DNA of 64,000 nt from Aaosphaeria pasadenensis (taxonomy: Eukaryota; Ascomycota; Dothideomycetes; Pleosporales): positions 992,001 to 1,056,000 of the forward strand of contig JAKLMB010000011.1 of assembly GCA_022813625.1 (NCBI GenBank). The letters are read 5' to 3'. How positions within the stretch are numbered: the stretch's first letter is position 1; each line of letters starts with the position of its first letter. This document shows, piece by piece, positions 43,327 through 54,626 of this stretch. The notes under the pieces are model-generated. The model was not told where the DNA came from. It saw nothing but the letters and a program-made list of their open reading frames with translations, and made no database searches. Made by a program: the position numbers and the translations under genes.

Positions 43327-44958
43327 TCATACAGCGTGTGCTGGTGCCTTCCCTTTACCAAGATTCGAGGTCTCGGATTGTACAAGCATCTCCCTCAGTT
43401 TCGCTACCGCCTTCGTCGCGTCTTTGTCGATGTCTTCTGCGTCCGCATTGCGCGGCCACGGGATCCAGGAGGTTAATGAGCTCAATGTGCTCGACCGCAC
43501 CCGCGATTGTGCATTGCTGGTACTTGAGGCATTGCGGCGATGGGAAGGGGCGTACTTTGTATCTAGGGCAGTTGCTTTCGTCTGTGTTTGCTGTGTTTCT
43601 TGCTCTTGGGGTTCCTCGGGGACGTTTTTGATTGTAGAGGAACAATCGAGCGAGAGTTGTTTCGAGGCTTGTGATGATGTGACTATAGTCAGGGAGGGGT
43701 GGTTTGCTGCTGCCGGACTGGCTCGTACACTCCACGCAGGACCTGTTTGGGTACTTTGGGTGTTCTCTTTCGATACGTCCCGCTCTGTTGAACCGAAGAC
43801 GTTCAGATCGAGAGCTCTTCTCTTTCCGCTACCACCGCTGATAACACTTTTGAGACTCCCATATGCGGATTGGTTTCTCTTCTTGTTGGGATCGGCTGTT
43901 GCGCTTTGGTGATGCTCGCTCACAAGCCTCTCGCTCGAGCTGCTAGCCTCGGGCACAACTGTCAAGGTCTGTTCTCCTGCGTTCCATGCCTGTCCAATTC
44001 GTGGCAAACGTCCTCTCCCGGCCATTGCACCCATGCTTGAGGCCCAACCGGTCCCCATAGCTGTGATCTCACCTTGCGGAGGCAGATGAGCATCGTACTC
44101 GTCAGCGAGACTCAATCTACTCTTCGCACATATCTCTGCAATAGCATCGATCGCCTCCCTTATCTCTGGATCCACCGCGCGAAGTATAGCCGAGAACGAG
44201 AAATCATCCGCCGCGGGTAGTCGCTCGCTTCGGCCAGCGAGTCCTGCTGTCAACATGGAAGCCGGTGGCGGCATGCTGCTACTCAGGTTGGGAAACAGTC
44301 GGGGAGAATTCACGCCAGATGAAGCGCGAGAGATGTGACGGGCGCCAGAATATGTTCGCACGACGACGGGTTGACTTGATAGCGTGGTTTGACTTGAGGT
44401 AGACTTCGCGGGCTTGCTGTTGGCGTTTGTCGATGGGTGATTCTGGAAGGCCGGGGCATTGAGGGCGCGCAGAGCAGCAGATTGTGTAGGTGGAAGTGTG
44501 TTCGTCAGCGTTGTAGTCGTGCTAGGAATTGAGCTTGCGCTTGTTGTCAGGTCAGAGGGCGTTTCTTGTACAGAGGGCGAGGGCGCGCGGGCAACGATGC
44601 TTGGAATCGAGGGGTCGGCTGGAACGCGTCTCTCTGTATCAATCATGGACACGTTGCTATTATCCCAGAGAGTAGACAGGACCTGGAGAGCCACAGGCTG
44701 GCATGTAGTCGTAGCTGGTGTCAACGTCGGCGGGACGACCGATCCAGCGGTGGAGTCTTCAACAGTAGGACCATTTGGATGAGAATAGGTAGGAGAACGT
44801 TGGATGCGGTCCCACCGGCTGGAAGCTGGTGTTTCGGAAGAGCTGCCAGCCTGACTGATATTCTCCGTAGGATACGCGGGCATTGTGGGAATTGCTTTTC
44901 TGGAGCTGCAGGTCAATGCATGGTCGTTATGCACCGTGGTTGAGAGTCTTGTTGGCAT
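43327..44958 (-). CDS. Serine/threonine-rich protein of unknown function
   Basis: I do not recognise this gene. It is intronless as read: 543 aa from the ATG at 44958, or 518 aa from a second ATG at 44883 that follows a poor first segment. Most of it is disordered, rich in Ser, Thr, Ala and Pro. The one ordered-looking part is near residues 255-300 (FSFSAILRAVDPEIREAIDAIAEICAKSRLSLADEYDAHLPP), an amphipathic helical block likely to be the conserved core. A second, C-terminal patch (SSLTSWIPWPRN followed by a helix KAVAKLREMLVQSE) could be a peptide motif. No signal peptide or membrane segment. The antisense strand is also long and open, but the minus-strand reading has the better composition. 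Confidence 0.7.
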   Translation of the reverse strand: MPTRLSTTVHNDHALTCSSRKAIPTMPAYPTENISQAGSSSETPASSRWDRIQRSPTYSHPNGPTVEDSTAGSVVPPTLTPATTTCQPVALQVLSTLWDNSNVSMIDTERRVPADPSIPSIVARAPSPSVQETPSDLTTSASSIPSTTTTLTNTLPPTQSAALRALNAPAFQNHPSTNANSKPAKSTSSQTTLSSQPVVVRTYSGARHISRASSGVNSPRLFPNLSSSMPPPASMLTAGLAGRSERLPAADDFSFSAILRAVDPEIREAIDAIAEICAKSRLSLADEYDAHLPPQGEITAMGTGWASSMGAMAGRGRLPRIGQAWNAGEQTLTVVPEASSSSERLVSEHHQSATADPNKKRNQSAYGSLKSVISGGSGKRRALDLNVFGSTERDVSKENTQSTQTGPAWSVRASPAAANHPSLTIVTSSQASKQLSLDCSSTIKNVPEEPQEQETQQTQTKATALDTKYAPSHRRNASSTSNAQSRVRSSTLSSLTSWIPWPRNADAEDIDKDATKAVAKLREMLVQSETSNLGKGKAPAHAV

Positions 44959-45297
44959 TGCATGGGATGCGGTGATCGAGGGGGTTCCTTTCGATCACGG
45001 TATGCGCTGGCCGCCGCTTGGCAGATGTTCATCCCGCCTACCACGAACCAGGCGATACACACTTAGTAGACAAATGTAGCGCAAACTGCCGATGACATTG
45101 GTTTGTCGATTGGTTAAAAAGGCGGAATGGCATTACATGCATTTCATTGCAGACTCGATTGGCTAATAGTCGTAATTCCACCTTGTGCTTAATTATAACG
45201 GACATTGCTCCAATGAACTTAGCCAGCCCTTCCGCCTCTACGATACAACAATTGAATCACTTCAGCTACAGCAAACTCATTCAACAAATCAACTCGA
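44959..45297. other. Short intergenic region
   Basis: 339 bp between spo11 and the serine-rich gene, both minus strand. Probable promoter of the latter; nothing distinctive seen. Confidence 0.45.
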
Positions 45298-47071
45298 TCA
45301 TACCGGATTTTCTTCACCATCAACGACTAAGCGATGTGTTAGCCACGAAGCAATGCCCCCTGGGAGCTCCTCCAGAATTTGCATCTCAGCTTTGATATTC
45401 AAGATGAGCATCGTCTGAAGCTCGCGTCTCCATTGTTGCTCACACCCATCCTCAGCACAAGCATGCCAGCCTAGCATTTGCGTTGCTTTGTTCCGGTCTC
45501 TTGTAGTCAACTTCATTAGGCCTGATACGTTTGCTAACCAGTCGTGGATCCCCTCTCCCTCTTTAGTGTCTGCCCTTTCCATCTGACGGCATTTGATATC
45601 AAGCCAGCGTAGCTGAGGCAAGGCTAATGGATGCATATCACCGGCTGATATTGTTTCATGCGACAGACGATGCGAACTGTATTTGTACGTCGACATGATG
45701 GCGAATCCGTCTGGGTCGTAGTCCACTAACATATACATAGGCACTCTAGGGCAATGTTGCGCGAGCTGACTTAAAAACCTTCGCGAAGACAGATCCGGAT
45801 ATCCCTTTGCCTAATCAAATGAGAAGAAGCCCGAAGATGATTGTATCGTGATATACGCGTACAGTAAGAACAAGCCCTTGCAAGCTTAGCTGAGCCCAGA
45901 GAGCTGTTGCAAGTAAGGAACGGAAAGTGGCCTTCTCTTATGTGAGCGGATAGCCATTATCAATCTCGACACGATACCTCTTTCTCCACGACTAATATCC
46001 ATCTGATCCTCGGCATATCTATCGAATCATTCTCCGAGATCTCGGGGACAAGCATGCCCTGTAGGTGTGAGGAAAGGACGAGAAACCTAGTTGACTCCAT
46101 AGAGCATACCTCTGCCTCGTTCAAACCATTCAACATAGTACCATCCGCTTTGTGAATCTTGAAATTTCCGGCAACAATGCCTTTTGCAGTAGCAACCTAA
46201 CTAATTAGGATTTATCTGTACAGCGAGATCTGCTAGACTTACTACGTTTAGATGATGTCTTGAGACCTCGAAAGTGCGTGCAATATCATCTACGTATCGG
46301 TCGACCACGGACTGCTTAAGGAAGAGATCAGGATGACGATAGTAGATATCCCTAACCTTTTAGTACTGAGATACGTGGAGTATTTTATTAAAAGTCATCA
46401 CATACCTTTTCGTCAACTTTGTGTTCTCTGTAAGACTTTCATGAATGAGTTCAAGAATACGAACTATTGTAGCTACAGCAGTGTCAACGGCCTATCACTC
46501 GGGTAAAAGGGGACACATCAATACTGAATCGCCATGCCTCCCCAGCAGAACTGCCGGGGAAGCTTATCTTTCTGAAGCGAGCAGGTACAGAGAGATTGTC
46601 CAGTCCGGAAGTTGGGCGCCTGGGACCTTCATAGCTCGCTCTCAGTAGGATGAAAACATCTTCCGCGCCGTCTTGTAGATTAGTGATGATTGTTCTAAGA
46701 ATCGTCTCTATCCGCTCAACTACAGGCGATCCTTGGCTGTAGGGAAAGGACTGTATCGACGAAGATTGCGCTGGTAGTTCCACTCCCCCCTCCATCTCAA
46801 ACGCTGCGGGGACGATGGCTGGCAGGGAAGATGAGAACAGGACATCATCGGTGGGAGGGTTATTCACATCTGTAACGGATGAATATTGCTCGAGAGCTGT
46901 AGTGTCGTTCTCGGCAGCATATGACTCTGGTGATATGCACAAGGAATTTATGTTGAACGCTTCAATCTCGGTTTCACTGTTTTGTCCGAGCAGGCTGCTC
47001 TCTGAAACTACGTTGTCGGTTGAGGAGGAGCACTGGAACAAAATGTCTTCGGCGAATTCGGTGTCCATCAT
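45298..47071 (-). CDS. spo11: Spo11, meiotic DNA double-strand-break transesterase
   Basis: Topoisomerase VI subunit A homologue that makes meiotic breaks. Several short exons were joined by phase: ..SAGEAWRFT/TIVRILELIHESLTENTKLTKR/DIYYRHPDLFLKQSVVDRYVDDIARTF../VATAKGIVAGNFKIH../GMLVPEISEND..RWILVVEKE/ATFRSLLATAL../..AKGYPDLSSRRFLSQLAQ... The catalytic Tyr is in RDIYYRH (winged-helix 5Y-CAP domain). Toprim metal ligands are E of VVEKE and the DYDPDG motif, then FAIMSTYKYSS and LPQLRWLDI. The N-terminal ~120 residues are disordered and acidic, longer than in most homologues. The start is 47071 or the adjacent ATG at 47068. The complete set of catalytic motifs implies an active gene and hence a meiotic capacity. 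Confidence 0.93.
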
Positions 47072-47639
47072 GCAGCCATCCCACAGCCTGCAGCTTTTCG
47101 TTCACGTCTTGCCCGAAAGTAGTTGCAAGAACCAATCAGTGCATGGGCTTTCAGTCAACAATACAATTAAGTGGTGAAGGACGCTGTCATTATCTGTTGT
47201 TGTCTATATGGGCGATAGACGCAAATTTCTGGTACAATCACTTGTAGGAATGCGTCGTTCATCAAAATAACGGGTAAGTGAGGTAAAGTGGGATGTATGA
47301 GTGGGCGCCTACATGGTGAATAGTTACATAAATTCGTAGTTCTGGTAGGAACGAGTACTGATGGTGGCACGTGCACAGATAGGCACCTGTGGCACTAACT
47401 ATATGAGGTTAGTCAGGTGGTCGGACGCGAAGACGCGACTTCCCCATCTTTGTCCATTGTCGCGTCCACTTTCACCTCCAATCTCTACTTTCATTGTACA
47501 TCTACCACCTCCACCACCACCAATGCAGCTTTTGATCCCACGACTACAACCAGCATAAAGTCTCCAATACAGTCTTCCCTGAGATTGTCATCATTGGACT
47601 TCGCACCCCGTCACGCCGTTCTTCCTGAGGCGTATTTCC
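47072..47639. promoter_or_regulatory. Divergent promoter region, spo11 / CAF-1
   Basis: 568 bp between the start codons of a meiosis-specific gene and an S-phase chromatin gene. It ends in C/T- and CCACC-rich sequence before the CAF-1 start. No defined meiotic or cell-cycle element was recognised. Confidence 0.55.
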
Positions 47640-49580
47640 ATGATCGACATGGAGGGACCTTCGCCAACTACTGTTGTCCGCTCACCGAAGCGTACACACG
47701 ACCAAATCGAACCTCTCATCTCGACTCCCGAAAGAGCTCCTCCATCCGAGGCACCATCTACTCCTTTGACCGATCTGTCCACGGTACCAAGCCCTTCACC
47801 GGCGAAATCACCGTCCGTAGCAGCGCCTGTGCACTCAGCACCAATTCTTTCTGCCACCACACAACAACCAGCCAAACGGCGGAAGCTAACTACTCAGGAA
47901 AAGGAAGATCAGAGATTGGAGAAGGAGGCGAAAGACAAGGCTCGAGCAGAAAAGAAAACGCAAAGAGAGGCTGAAGATAAGGCAAAGGCAGATATCAAAG
48001 CCCAGAAAGACGAGCAGAAACGACTCAAAGATGAGGAGAAACGTAAGAAGAATGAGGAGCGAGAGGAGAAGAGACGTGCCAAAGAGCTTGAACAACAGCA
48101 AAAGGAGGAAGAAAAGAGAAAGAAGGAACGGGTATGTGTGTTGACGGAAATGATCGTCGAATAGACTGCTGACTCTACCTCTAGAGCCAAATGAAGCTGA
48201 ATGCTTTCTTTGTCAAACCCAAATCTGGACTGGAGAAATCTGTAAGCACTATGGCAGATACTGTGCGCTCCATAGATTCCGAGACAGTATCGCCTGTGCT
48301 AGATGTTGAGCTGACTGATGCCAATACCACTTGTGCTTCTCCACAAAAATCTAAGTCCGACTACGAACGAACCTTCCTCCCTTTCCAGTTACATTCTCAT
48401 TCGATACTCGCACCTTATAACCGATTCCAGGAGCTCCAACCGAAGGACCGGGAACAAACTCTCTCTGCGCAGGACCGTTTCGCCAACGTGTTTGTCCAGG
48501 GAAAAGACCTCTTAGGAAACTCATCGGTGGAGTCTTTCAGTTCGCAGTTTGGGTCACGGCGCAAGCGAGGGCTTCAAACTCCCTCCATCTCTGAATTGGT
48601 GGACCAAATCAACGAATCCCGTGTCCCCTCGGTTGTAGATCTTACCAAGGAGCACGACACATCACCAAAAAATCCATTAGACCTACTGAAGCAAATTCCG
48701 ATGAAGTACTTGCACTTTCAAGAGGATGTTCGACCACCATACTACGGCACGTTTACTCGAGATGTAACAGCAGAGGAGGGAGCTCGGTTGTCCAGGAACC
48801 CGCTCTTGCGCACGCTCAATGAAATAGAGTATGACTATGACTCAGAAGCAGAGTGGGAGGAGCCTGAAGAGGGCGAGGACCTCGATTCTGAAGGGGACGA
48901 TGAAATGTCCGAGGATGGAGACGATGACATGGAAGGCTTCCTTGATGATGAAGACGATGCTCAGGTCAAACGCAGGCTGATCAGTGGTGATCAGGCTCCC
49001 GTTAGCACTGGACTGTGTTGGGAAGATGTCGAAGGAGTATCGAGACTCAATGATGGGTCCGATGCTATTTCCACCGAGTTCAAGGATTTCAGGATGGGCT
49101 TTCTATTAGAACCACAACCGACTTCTATCGATCCATTCTCCACGGCATACTGGGCTCCTGTTCCCAAAGCGGCGCCTGCCACGCAATCTATGTTTAGTAA
49201 AGACAGCAGTTCTACCAATGCTGTCATGCAGCCGCCCCGCATGCCACTCTCACAACGGCCTATCAACGGATTGCTGGTTGCGCATGTCAATGGGTCGCCC
49301 AGCATCAATTCAAAACCTGCCAAACCCGCCAAACGCCTCATACCAACAGAACAACTTGCAGCTTTCAAGGCAGAAGTCGAGGGTAGCGATTTAACAAAGA
49401 TCGCTCTTATCGAGGCTTTGAAAAAGAAGTAAGATGACCGTTGAAATGACATTCTATCCATAGCTAACAAAAATTAGGTTTCCCAAATTACCCAAGGATG
49501 CTATCAGCAACACCCTCAGCACAGTGGCCGCCCGTAAGGGACCAAAGGAGGCAGACAAACGTTGGATCCTCATCCAGTAG
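47640..49580 (+). CDS. cac1: Chromatin assembly factor 1 large subunit (Cac1/p150)
   Basis: Deposits H3-H4 behind replication forks. Three exons: 47640..48131, 48185..49428 and 49478..49580 (612 aa). Residues ~75-165 are a long Lys/Glu/Arg coiled coil (KER region), next to SQMKLNAFFVKPK, a QxxFF PIP-box-like PCNA-binding motif just after the first intron. The CAF-1 p150 block is KYLHFQEDVRPPYYGTFTRD followed by the acidic ED domain (NEIEYDYDSEAEWEEPEEGEDL..). The C-terminal winged-helix-like region (LTKIALIEALKKKFPKLPKDAISNTL, spanning intron 2) is the WHD that binds DNA. All landmarks of Cac1 are present in order. Divergent from spo11. Confidence 0.94.
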
Positions 49581-50249
49581 TAAAATCGCCTTTCGTACAG
49601 TTTTCTAGTCCTGCCGTAATAGTCGTCAAATTTTTCTGTTCACTGTGTATGCTACGCGATGGGGGAGCGCACAGAGTTTATTTCCTGTTATACGTCTGCA
49701 TAACTAGCGATGGTGTATGAGTGGGTCAAAGGCAAATCGGCGTTTTATCATTGCTCCTTCGGTGTCGGCAGCGCTGTCGCTCAAATCATCATTTCAGAGG
49801 CGTCGGCGTAACCCTTTCCTTCCTCAACAGAGTCAGACATATGGCTCCTTTATGTTTTTATGAACACCATTCCAGCAACGGCCTGGGATATCAGAAGAAG
49901 AAATTGATAGCATGCTGCTCCGCAAGGGTGGCCTCGTGTAATGATGCATATTCTATAATACTTAGACAGTTCATATATTATTGAGGCCAACATTGAGCCT
50001 TGGCTCTAGAAGATCTCATCATTATGAATGGGGTATAACAGCAAGCAATTCCTGGTATTGGAAGTAGAGTGGCTGATGTCTTCTTATCAATCTCGTGTTC
50101 AAGTTGAAATATTGGCACAGCGCAGGCGGGCCGCTTGCAGAAGCCTTCCCCGCAGAAAGTGATTTGTGTTCCTTTCTCTTTGATCTTGTCTACATCTATT
50201 AGTTCCCACGAACTGACTTCATGATCAGATTGTGATGAAATCATTCTAT
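49581..50249. other. Convergent intergenic region
   Basis: 669 bp between the 3' ends of the CAF-1 gene (+) and the three-exon unknown (-). No gene supported. Confidence 0.5.
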
Positions 50250-51140
50250 TCATGCCAAGTCCAGCTGCTGGACTGTCTTTCGATCTTCGTATTCCTGATC
50301 ACTAAGTGGCGTCATCAGAGCCCCAGCGGCCCGGGTATAGAAGGTTGTGTAGTTGGGCCGCACGTGATATACCAAAATTCGTCCAGCAGATTCGAGTTGG
50401 GGCAGTGTCTGGGAAGCAGTGACGGAGTTCTCAGAGAAGACGCCGAGGGCTTTACCATATGTAACGTGGCATACAGATGGGCGTACGATATCGATTGCGA
50501 AAGTCTGAGTGAAACGTCAATGTGAAGTCCGAGTCGGTCCAATTAGAAAGATAGAATAAAGCTAGGTAGTGAGAGACACGGGGATGAGGAAGCTCAAGTA
50601 AGGGGTATCAAGGTTCTTATTTGCATGTAACGAAATGGTGCATTCTTACAACAGTGGACCAAGCACTTGACAAGCCCTTTGTGTTGTGATAGAGAGCTAG
50701 CTCATCAGCGCCTGGCGCTACAAATTCATGCATCTCGGACAGATACTTCTCCCAAGGAAGTTCAAGAACGTGGCTGAGGTTGTTGAAGAGTGTCGTTGCG
50801 AGGGAATGAAGCAGGCGGAGCAGAGCGAGAAGTCTGGGGTCGGCGCGGCTATCGGGTTCAGTGAGGGCACGTTTTGTGGCGCGGAAGACCTAGAACGGGA
50901 TGAGAGAAGATACCGTGAGTCTTGGGTGGCATTATGTTTGTGCGAGACAGGACAAGAAAAGAGTTAACATGCATTGTCTTGTGAGGACTCGGCCACCTGC
51001 AAGAGCAGTGTGATCATTTCGGCTGGAAGTTCAAGACCTTGAATGACCAGACCAGGTGCTTTAGCAGCGATCGATTCGCGTAAGACAGGCAATGCCGAGT
51101 AGTCTTTCAGAGAGTTTTGAGTGACCGTAGGAACAGACAT
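50250..51140 (-). CDS. Three-exon protein of unknown function (212 aa)
   Basis: Not recognised as a named family. It was recovered by joining exons 51140..50997, 50889..50650 and 50504..50250 (144+240+255 nt, all phase 0). It begins MSVPTVTQNSLKDYSALP, continues after intron 1 as VFRATKRALTEPDSRADPRLLALLRLLHSLATTL, and after intron 2 as TFAIDIVRPSVCHVTYGKAL.. to the TGA 50252..50250. Coding is supported by three uninterrupted, well-composed exons with matching phases, no internal stops and standard acceptors. Donor 1 is weak (CAG/GTGGCC); the second is GTT/GTAAGA. N-terminal half helical, C-terminal half mixed alpha/beta. No signal peptide or TM segment. Confidence 0.7.
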
Positions 51141-51407
51141 GGTTCGTGAAATACGATGCGGAAGAAGGTTGTCAACAACAATGGACAGGTGAATGAGGTA
51201 GATGAAGATTTAGAGACTTTTCCACTTTGAATTTAATCCTCCGATCCTGTTCATACACAATCATATAAAGTAACGAGTCAGTCGTTAACTATTGGTATCG
51301 TAAGAGCTGTAGTAGTACAAATTTGATTGGAACTTCCTTAGTGCAACGCCCAACTTCCCCAACGTACCCCAAATATCCGATCGACTAAAAGACTTCCCCA
51401 ATTCTGA

Positions 51408-52556
51408 TTACAAACTCATGTCGACGACCAATTTTCCTCCTTCGCCACGGTGGGACTCGTGGACTAAAGATTGGATGTCATCGAGCGCAAAAGTACGGAT
51501 GGAGACGTTGATAGCGTTGGCGTCGGCAAATGCGAGCATGTCGCGAAGCTGATGGTTGTAGTCGACCAAGCTTCCAACGACACGAATGTCACGGAAAACG
51601 ACGTCTTTTGCGTCGAGGTTGAAGCCATTTTTGGGGAAACTGACGACCACCATAGTACCGTGGTTGCGTAGTAGCTTCATGCCTGTGTCAAAGGCTGCCT
51701 GCGAATCTGGGAGCAAGACAACGGCGTCGACGCCGGCTAGCTCGCCTTCGACAGCCCTGTTCTCCCCTACGGCTTGGAGTGCGCGCTCAACATTGAGTCT
51801 TCGCGCGTCATGAATGCTTACCCGGTCCGATATTGAAGACGGAAGGCTTTTAATGATGGTGCTCAACAGACTCAATGGCGCATCGCTTGCATCGACAGCG
51901 AGCACATCCATGCCCAAGTGTGCAGCAAACTGAACTCCTATGTGGCCAAGTCCTCCGCCTGCTCCGATGATGGCCACTTTGCGTGCTCCATGGGAGTTGC
52001 GTGCCAGCTCCAGCGCCGCCCATACCGTCAATCCTGCGCACATTAACGGCGCTGCCTGGACCGCAGTCATGCACTCGGGTAATGGTGCCACCTGCCGGCT
52101 GTCAACAATTGCGTAATGTTGAAAACCGCCGTCTGCGGTGAAGCCCAGGTTCTTCATGTGCGGACAGAAGGGTGAGTATCGTTTCGCCCTGGCTTTTAGG
52201 TGCGCCCCTGCTGAGATGCACTCCTTACACTCGCCGCAAGGGCGGTATCCTCTGCCTGGAACTCCTACTTTGCTGCCCACAGTCAGGCCAAGGGACTCAA
52301 CTTCGACCTGTGGGCCTAGTGCCACGACCTGCCCTGCAAACTCATGGCAGCCCACTCGAGGCGTCGAATGCCCCATGGATCCTGATGCAAATACTGCGTC
52401 TGTGTGGCAGTATGACGCTGCCAACACCTGCACTAGAATATCGTGGCCTTCAAGATATCGAGCCAAAGGTGTGTCCATGTAGATAAGCTTATATGGTTCA
52501 TTGAAATGCTCGAGAATAGCTGCTCGCATCCGCGAAGGTACTTTGGTAGTCGTCAT
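51408..52556 (-). CDS. Zinc-dependent MDR alcohol dehydrogenase (Adh1-like)
   Basis: Oxidises an alcohol with NAD(P)+. Intronless, 382 aa from the ATG at 52556 (MTTTKVPSRMRAAIL); upstream in-frame codons look like leader sequence. Catalytic zinc ligands: Cys in AASYCHTD, His-Glu in GCHEFAG, and the Cys near residue 175 region (MCAG). The structural-zinc loop has Cys in CGECKEC and SPFC. The Rossmann motif is GAGGGLGHIGVQ followed by VLAVDASD (Asp suggests NAD+ preference). First gene of the oxidoreductase-rich cluster; same strand as the aldehyde dehydrogenase next to it, to which it could feed an aldehyde. An AGTTGGAG motif lies 307 bp upstream (52863..52870). Confidence 0.9.
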   Translation of the reverse strand: MTTTKVPSRMRAAILEHFNEPYKLIYMDTPLARYLEGHDILVQVLAASYCHTDAVFASGSMGHSTPRVGCHEFAGQVVALGPQVEVESLGLTVGSKVGVPGRGYRPCGECKECISAGAHLKARAKRYSPFCPHMKNLGFTADGGFQHYAIVDSRQVAPLPECMTAVQAAPLMCAGLTVWAALELARNSHGARKVAIIGAGGGLGHIGVQFAAHLGMDVLAVDASDAPLSLLSTIIKSLPSSISDRVSIHDARRLNVERALQAVGENRAVEGELAGVDAVVLLPDSQAAFDTGMKLLRNHGTMVVVSFPKNGFNLDAKDVVFRDIRVVGSLVDYNHQLRDMLAFADANAINVSIRTFALDDIQSLVHESHRGEGGKLVVDMSL

Positions 52557-52943
52557 TACAGAACAGATTGTGGGTAAAGTGCCTATTGGATGATGCTTGC
52601 TTATTGAGGGGGCCGATTCGTCCTGTTTAGATAAAAAGATACAACTATGGGTGCAGTGCGTCGAATTGGAAGGAGGATTTAACGTTTGTAGAACTACTAA
52701 CTGCCCTGAGACGACACATTCATATATTAGTTGTTTTGAAAAGTGATCATGAGCAAGCCATATTAGCAAATATGTTAGAGCCTTTTACTAAATTTTCCCA
52801 CGCGGCGTATTGGGTCCACCCCGCTTTCTTCTCCAAGCTACAGGTAACCAAGTGCTAGGCCCAGTTGGAGAAATGAATGACGTACATACATGCATACTAG
52901 CTAATATTCTGTTATGAGAAGCTGCGTTAATGTTCTCGTGAGA
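52557..52943. promoter_or_regulatory. ADH promoter / ALDH 3' flank
   Basis: 387 bp between two minus-strand genes, with the AGTTGGAG motif at 52863..52870. No gene seen. Confidence 0.45.
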
Positions 52944-54626
52944 CTACGCCTTGATAGCACCAATCGTTACTGCTTTAATGTTCTGATATTCCGCCAGACC
53001 ATACTTGCTGCCCTCTCGGCCCAATCCAGATTCTTTGATACCTCCAAATGGCGTTTCTGCTGCACTTATGAGTCCTGTATTTACCCCAATCATACCCACC
53101 TGCAGTGCTCCAGCGACGCGAAGCACTCGGCTGATGTCCTTAGTGAAGAAGTAGCCAGCCAAACCGAACTCGGTATCGTTTGCTAGATCGAGTGCTTCTT
53201 GCTCCGTGGAAAACCCGAAGATAGGTGCCAGGGGCCCAAATGTCTCATCTTTTGCAACTTCCATATCCTTCGTAGCTCCGGTAATGACAGTGGGCTCGTA
53301 AAAGTACCCAGCGAGCCCCTCTGGGCGTTTACCGCCAATCCACAGTTTGCCACCCTTTTTGAGCGCGTCCTGAACATGTCGTTCCACTTTGTCCACAGCT
53401 GCCGCGTTTACTAGCGGACCATGTGTTGTGTTGGCGTTGATGCCTTTGCCGAGTTGCATCTTCTTCACTTTAGCAACCAGTCTCTCAGAAAAGGCATCCA
53501 GAACACTTTCATGAACTAGGAGGCGGTTGGCACACTGTTAACTTCGTCAGCCGTCAATCTTCTCCTGATAAGAAAGGGGAGTTTCCAAAGGTCACCCAAC
53601 AGGGAAACCAGAGAATAGACTTACAACACATGTTTGTCCCGAAGACCTAAACTTGCAAACAAGAGCGGCATCGACGGCAATGTCTAAATCCGCATCCTCA
53701 AACACCACAAATGGTGCATTGCCGCCCAACTCCATACTCACCTTCTTCATCGTTCCCGAAGCAAGGCTTGTCAGCATTTTACCCACAGCGGTGGATCCTG
53801 TAAAGCTAATCTTCTTTACCTTCGGGTTTATTGCAAGCTCTAAAGAGGCTTCTCGATCCTTTGTTGGCACCAAGGCAATGACATTATCAGGGACTCCTGC
53901 GGCCAGAGCTAATTTGGTAAGTGCTGCTGCTGTGAATGGCGTTTCGCTCGGAGGCTTGATGACTACTGAGCAGCCAGCAGCGAAAGCAGGTGCAATCTTC
54001 CTCGTTATCATTGCTGCTGGAAAATTCCATGGCGTGATAATTCCGCACACTCCTACTGGCTCTTTACTGGTAAAGACCATAGAACTAGGATACGAGCTAG
54101 GAATATTGTCACCATACGATCGTGTGCATTCTTCGGAAAACCATTGAACGAATGATGCGGCATAGGCTATCTCGCCGCGGGCCTCAGAGATGGCTTTTCC
54201 GTTTTCGAGGGAGAGGATTGTAGCCACTTTGTCAGGTTGCTTGTTAGTACGAATAATTTGATAAGAGAAAGGTATCCTTGAGTCTCTTAACGTACAATCA
54301 TCGATGTTCTCCAGAATTGAGTCATTCCATCTTCTCAATATCTTAGCCCTCTCTTTGGCCGTAAATTGGCTCCAAAATTCATGATATCCGTCGTGGCAGG
54401 TGTCAATAGAGTTTGCAAATGCGTCTTTGGAGAAATTCGCACATTCACCGAGTACCAGTCCAGTGGCAGGCTCATAGACAGGAAACGTTGCATTATTTGA
54501 TGCAGTTCTCCACTTGCCTGCAACGAATCCTCTTGCCTCGAACAAGCCTGCATTTTTCAGAAGTTCAGGTACTGGTGTATGATGCCGAGGCTGGGAAGAC
54601 CCATTGGTAGTTGTAGAGTCGAACAT
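52944..54626 (-). CDS. Succinate-semialdehyde-type aldehyde dehydrogenase (GabD/Uga2 class)
   Basis: Oxidises an aldehyde acid, typically succinate semialdehyde to succinate, with NAD(P)+. Three exons joined in phase: ..LENIDD/LATILSLENGK.. (intron 54227..54295) and ..SSGQTCV/CANRLLVHE... It has cofactor loop ITPWNFPAAMITRK, FTGSTAVGK, the catalytic Glu in MELGGNAP and catalytic Cys in SSGQTC. The C-terminal run GVNTGLISAAETPFGGIKESGLGREGSKYGLAEY is very close to GabD-class enzymes, supporting SSADH over general ALDH. No mitochondrial presequence. Divergent from the quinone-oxidoreductase-like gene. Within the cluster it would act after the alcohol dehydrogenases. An AGTTGGAG motif is 222 bp upstream. 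Confidence 0.9.

Noticed and set aside
43338..44943. Several plus-strand frames opposite the serine-rich gene
   Set aside because: Composition (Cys/Arg/Gly-rich, no motifs) is typical of antisense shadows; the minus-strand frame spans the whole 1.6 kb.
47886..48190. Hydrophobic minus-strand frames opposite the CAF-1 coiled coil
   Set aside because: The complement of Lys/Glu codons gives Phe/Leu/Ser runs; artefact of the KER region.
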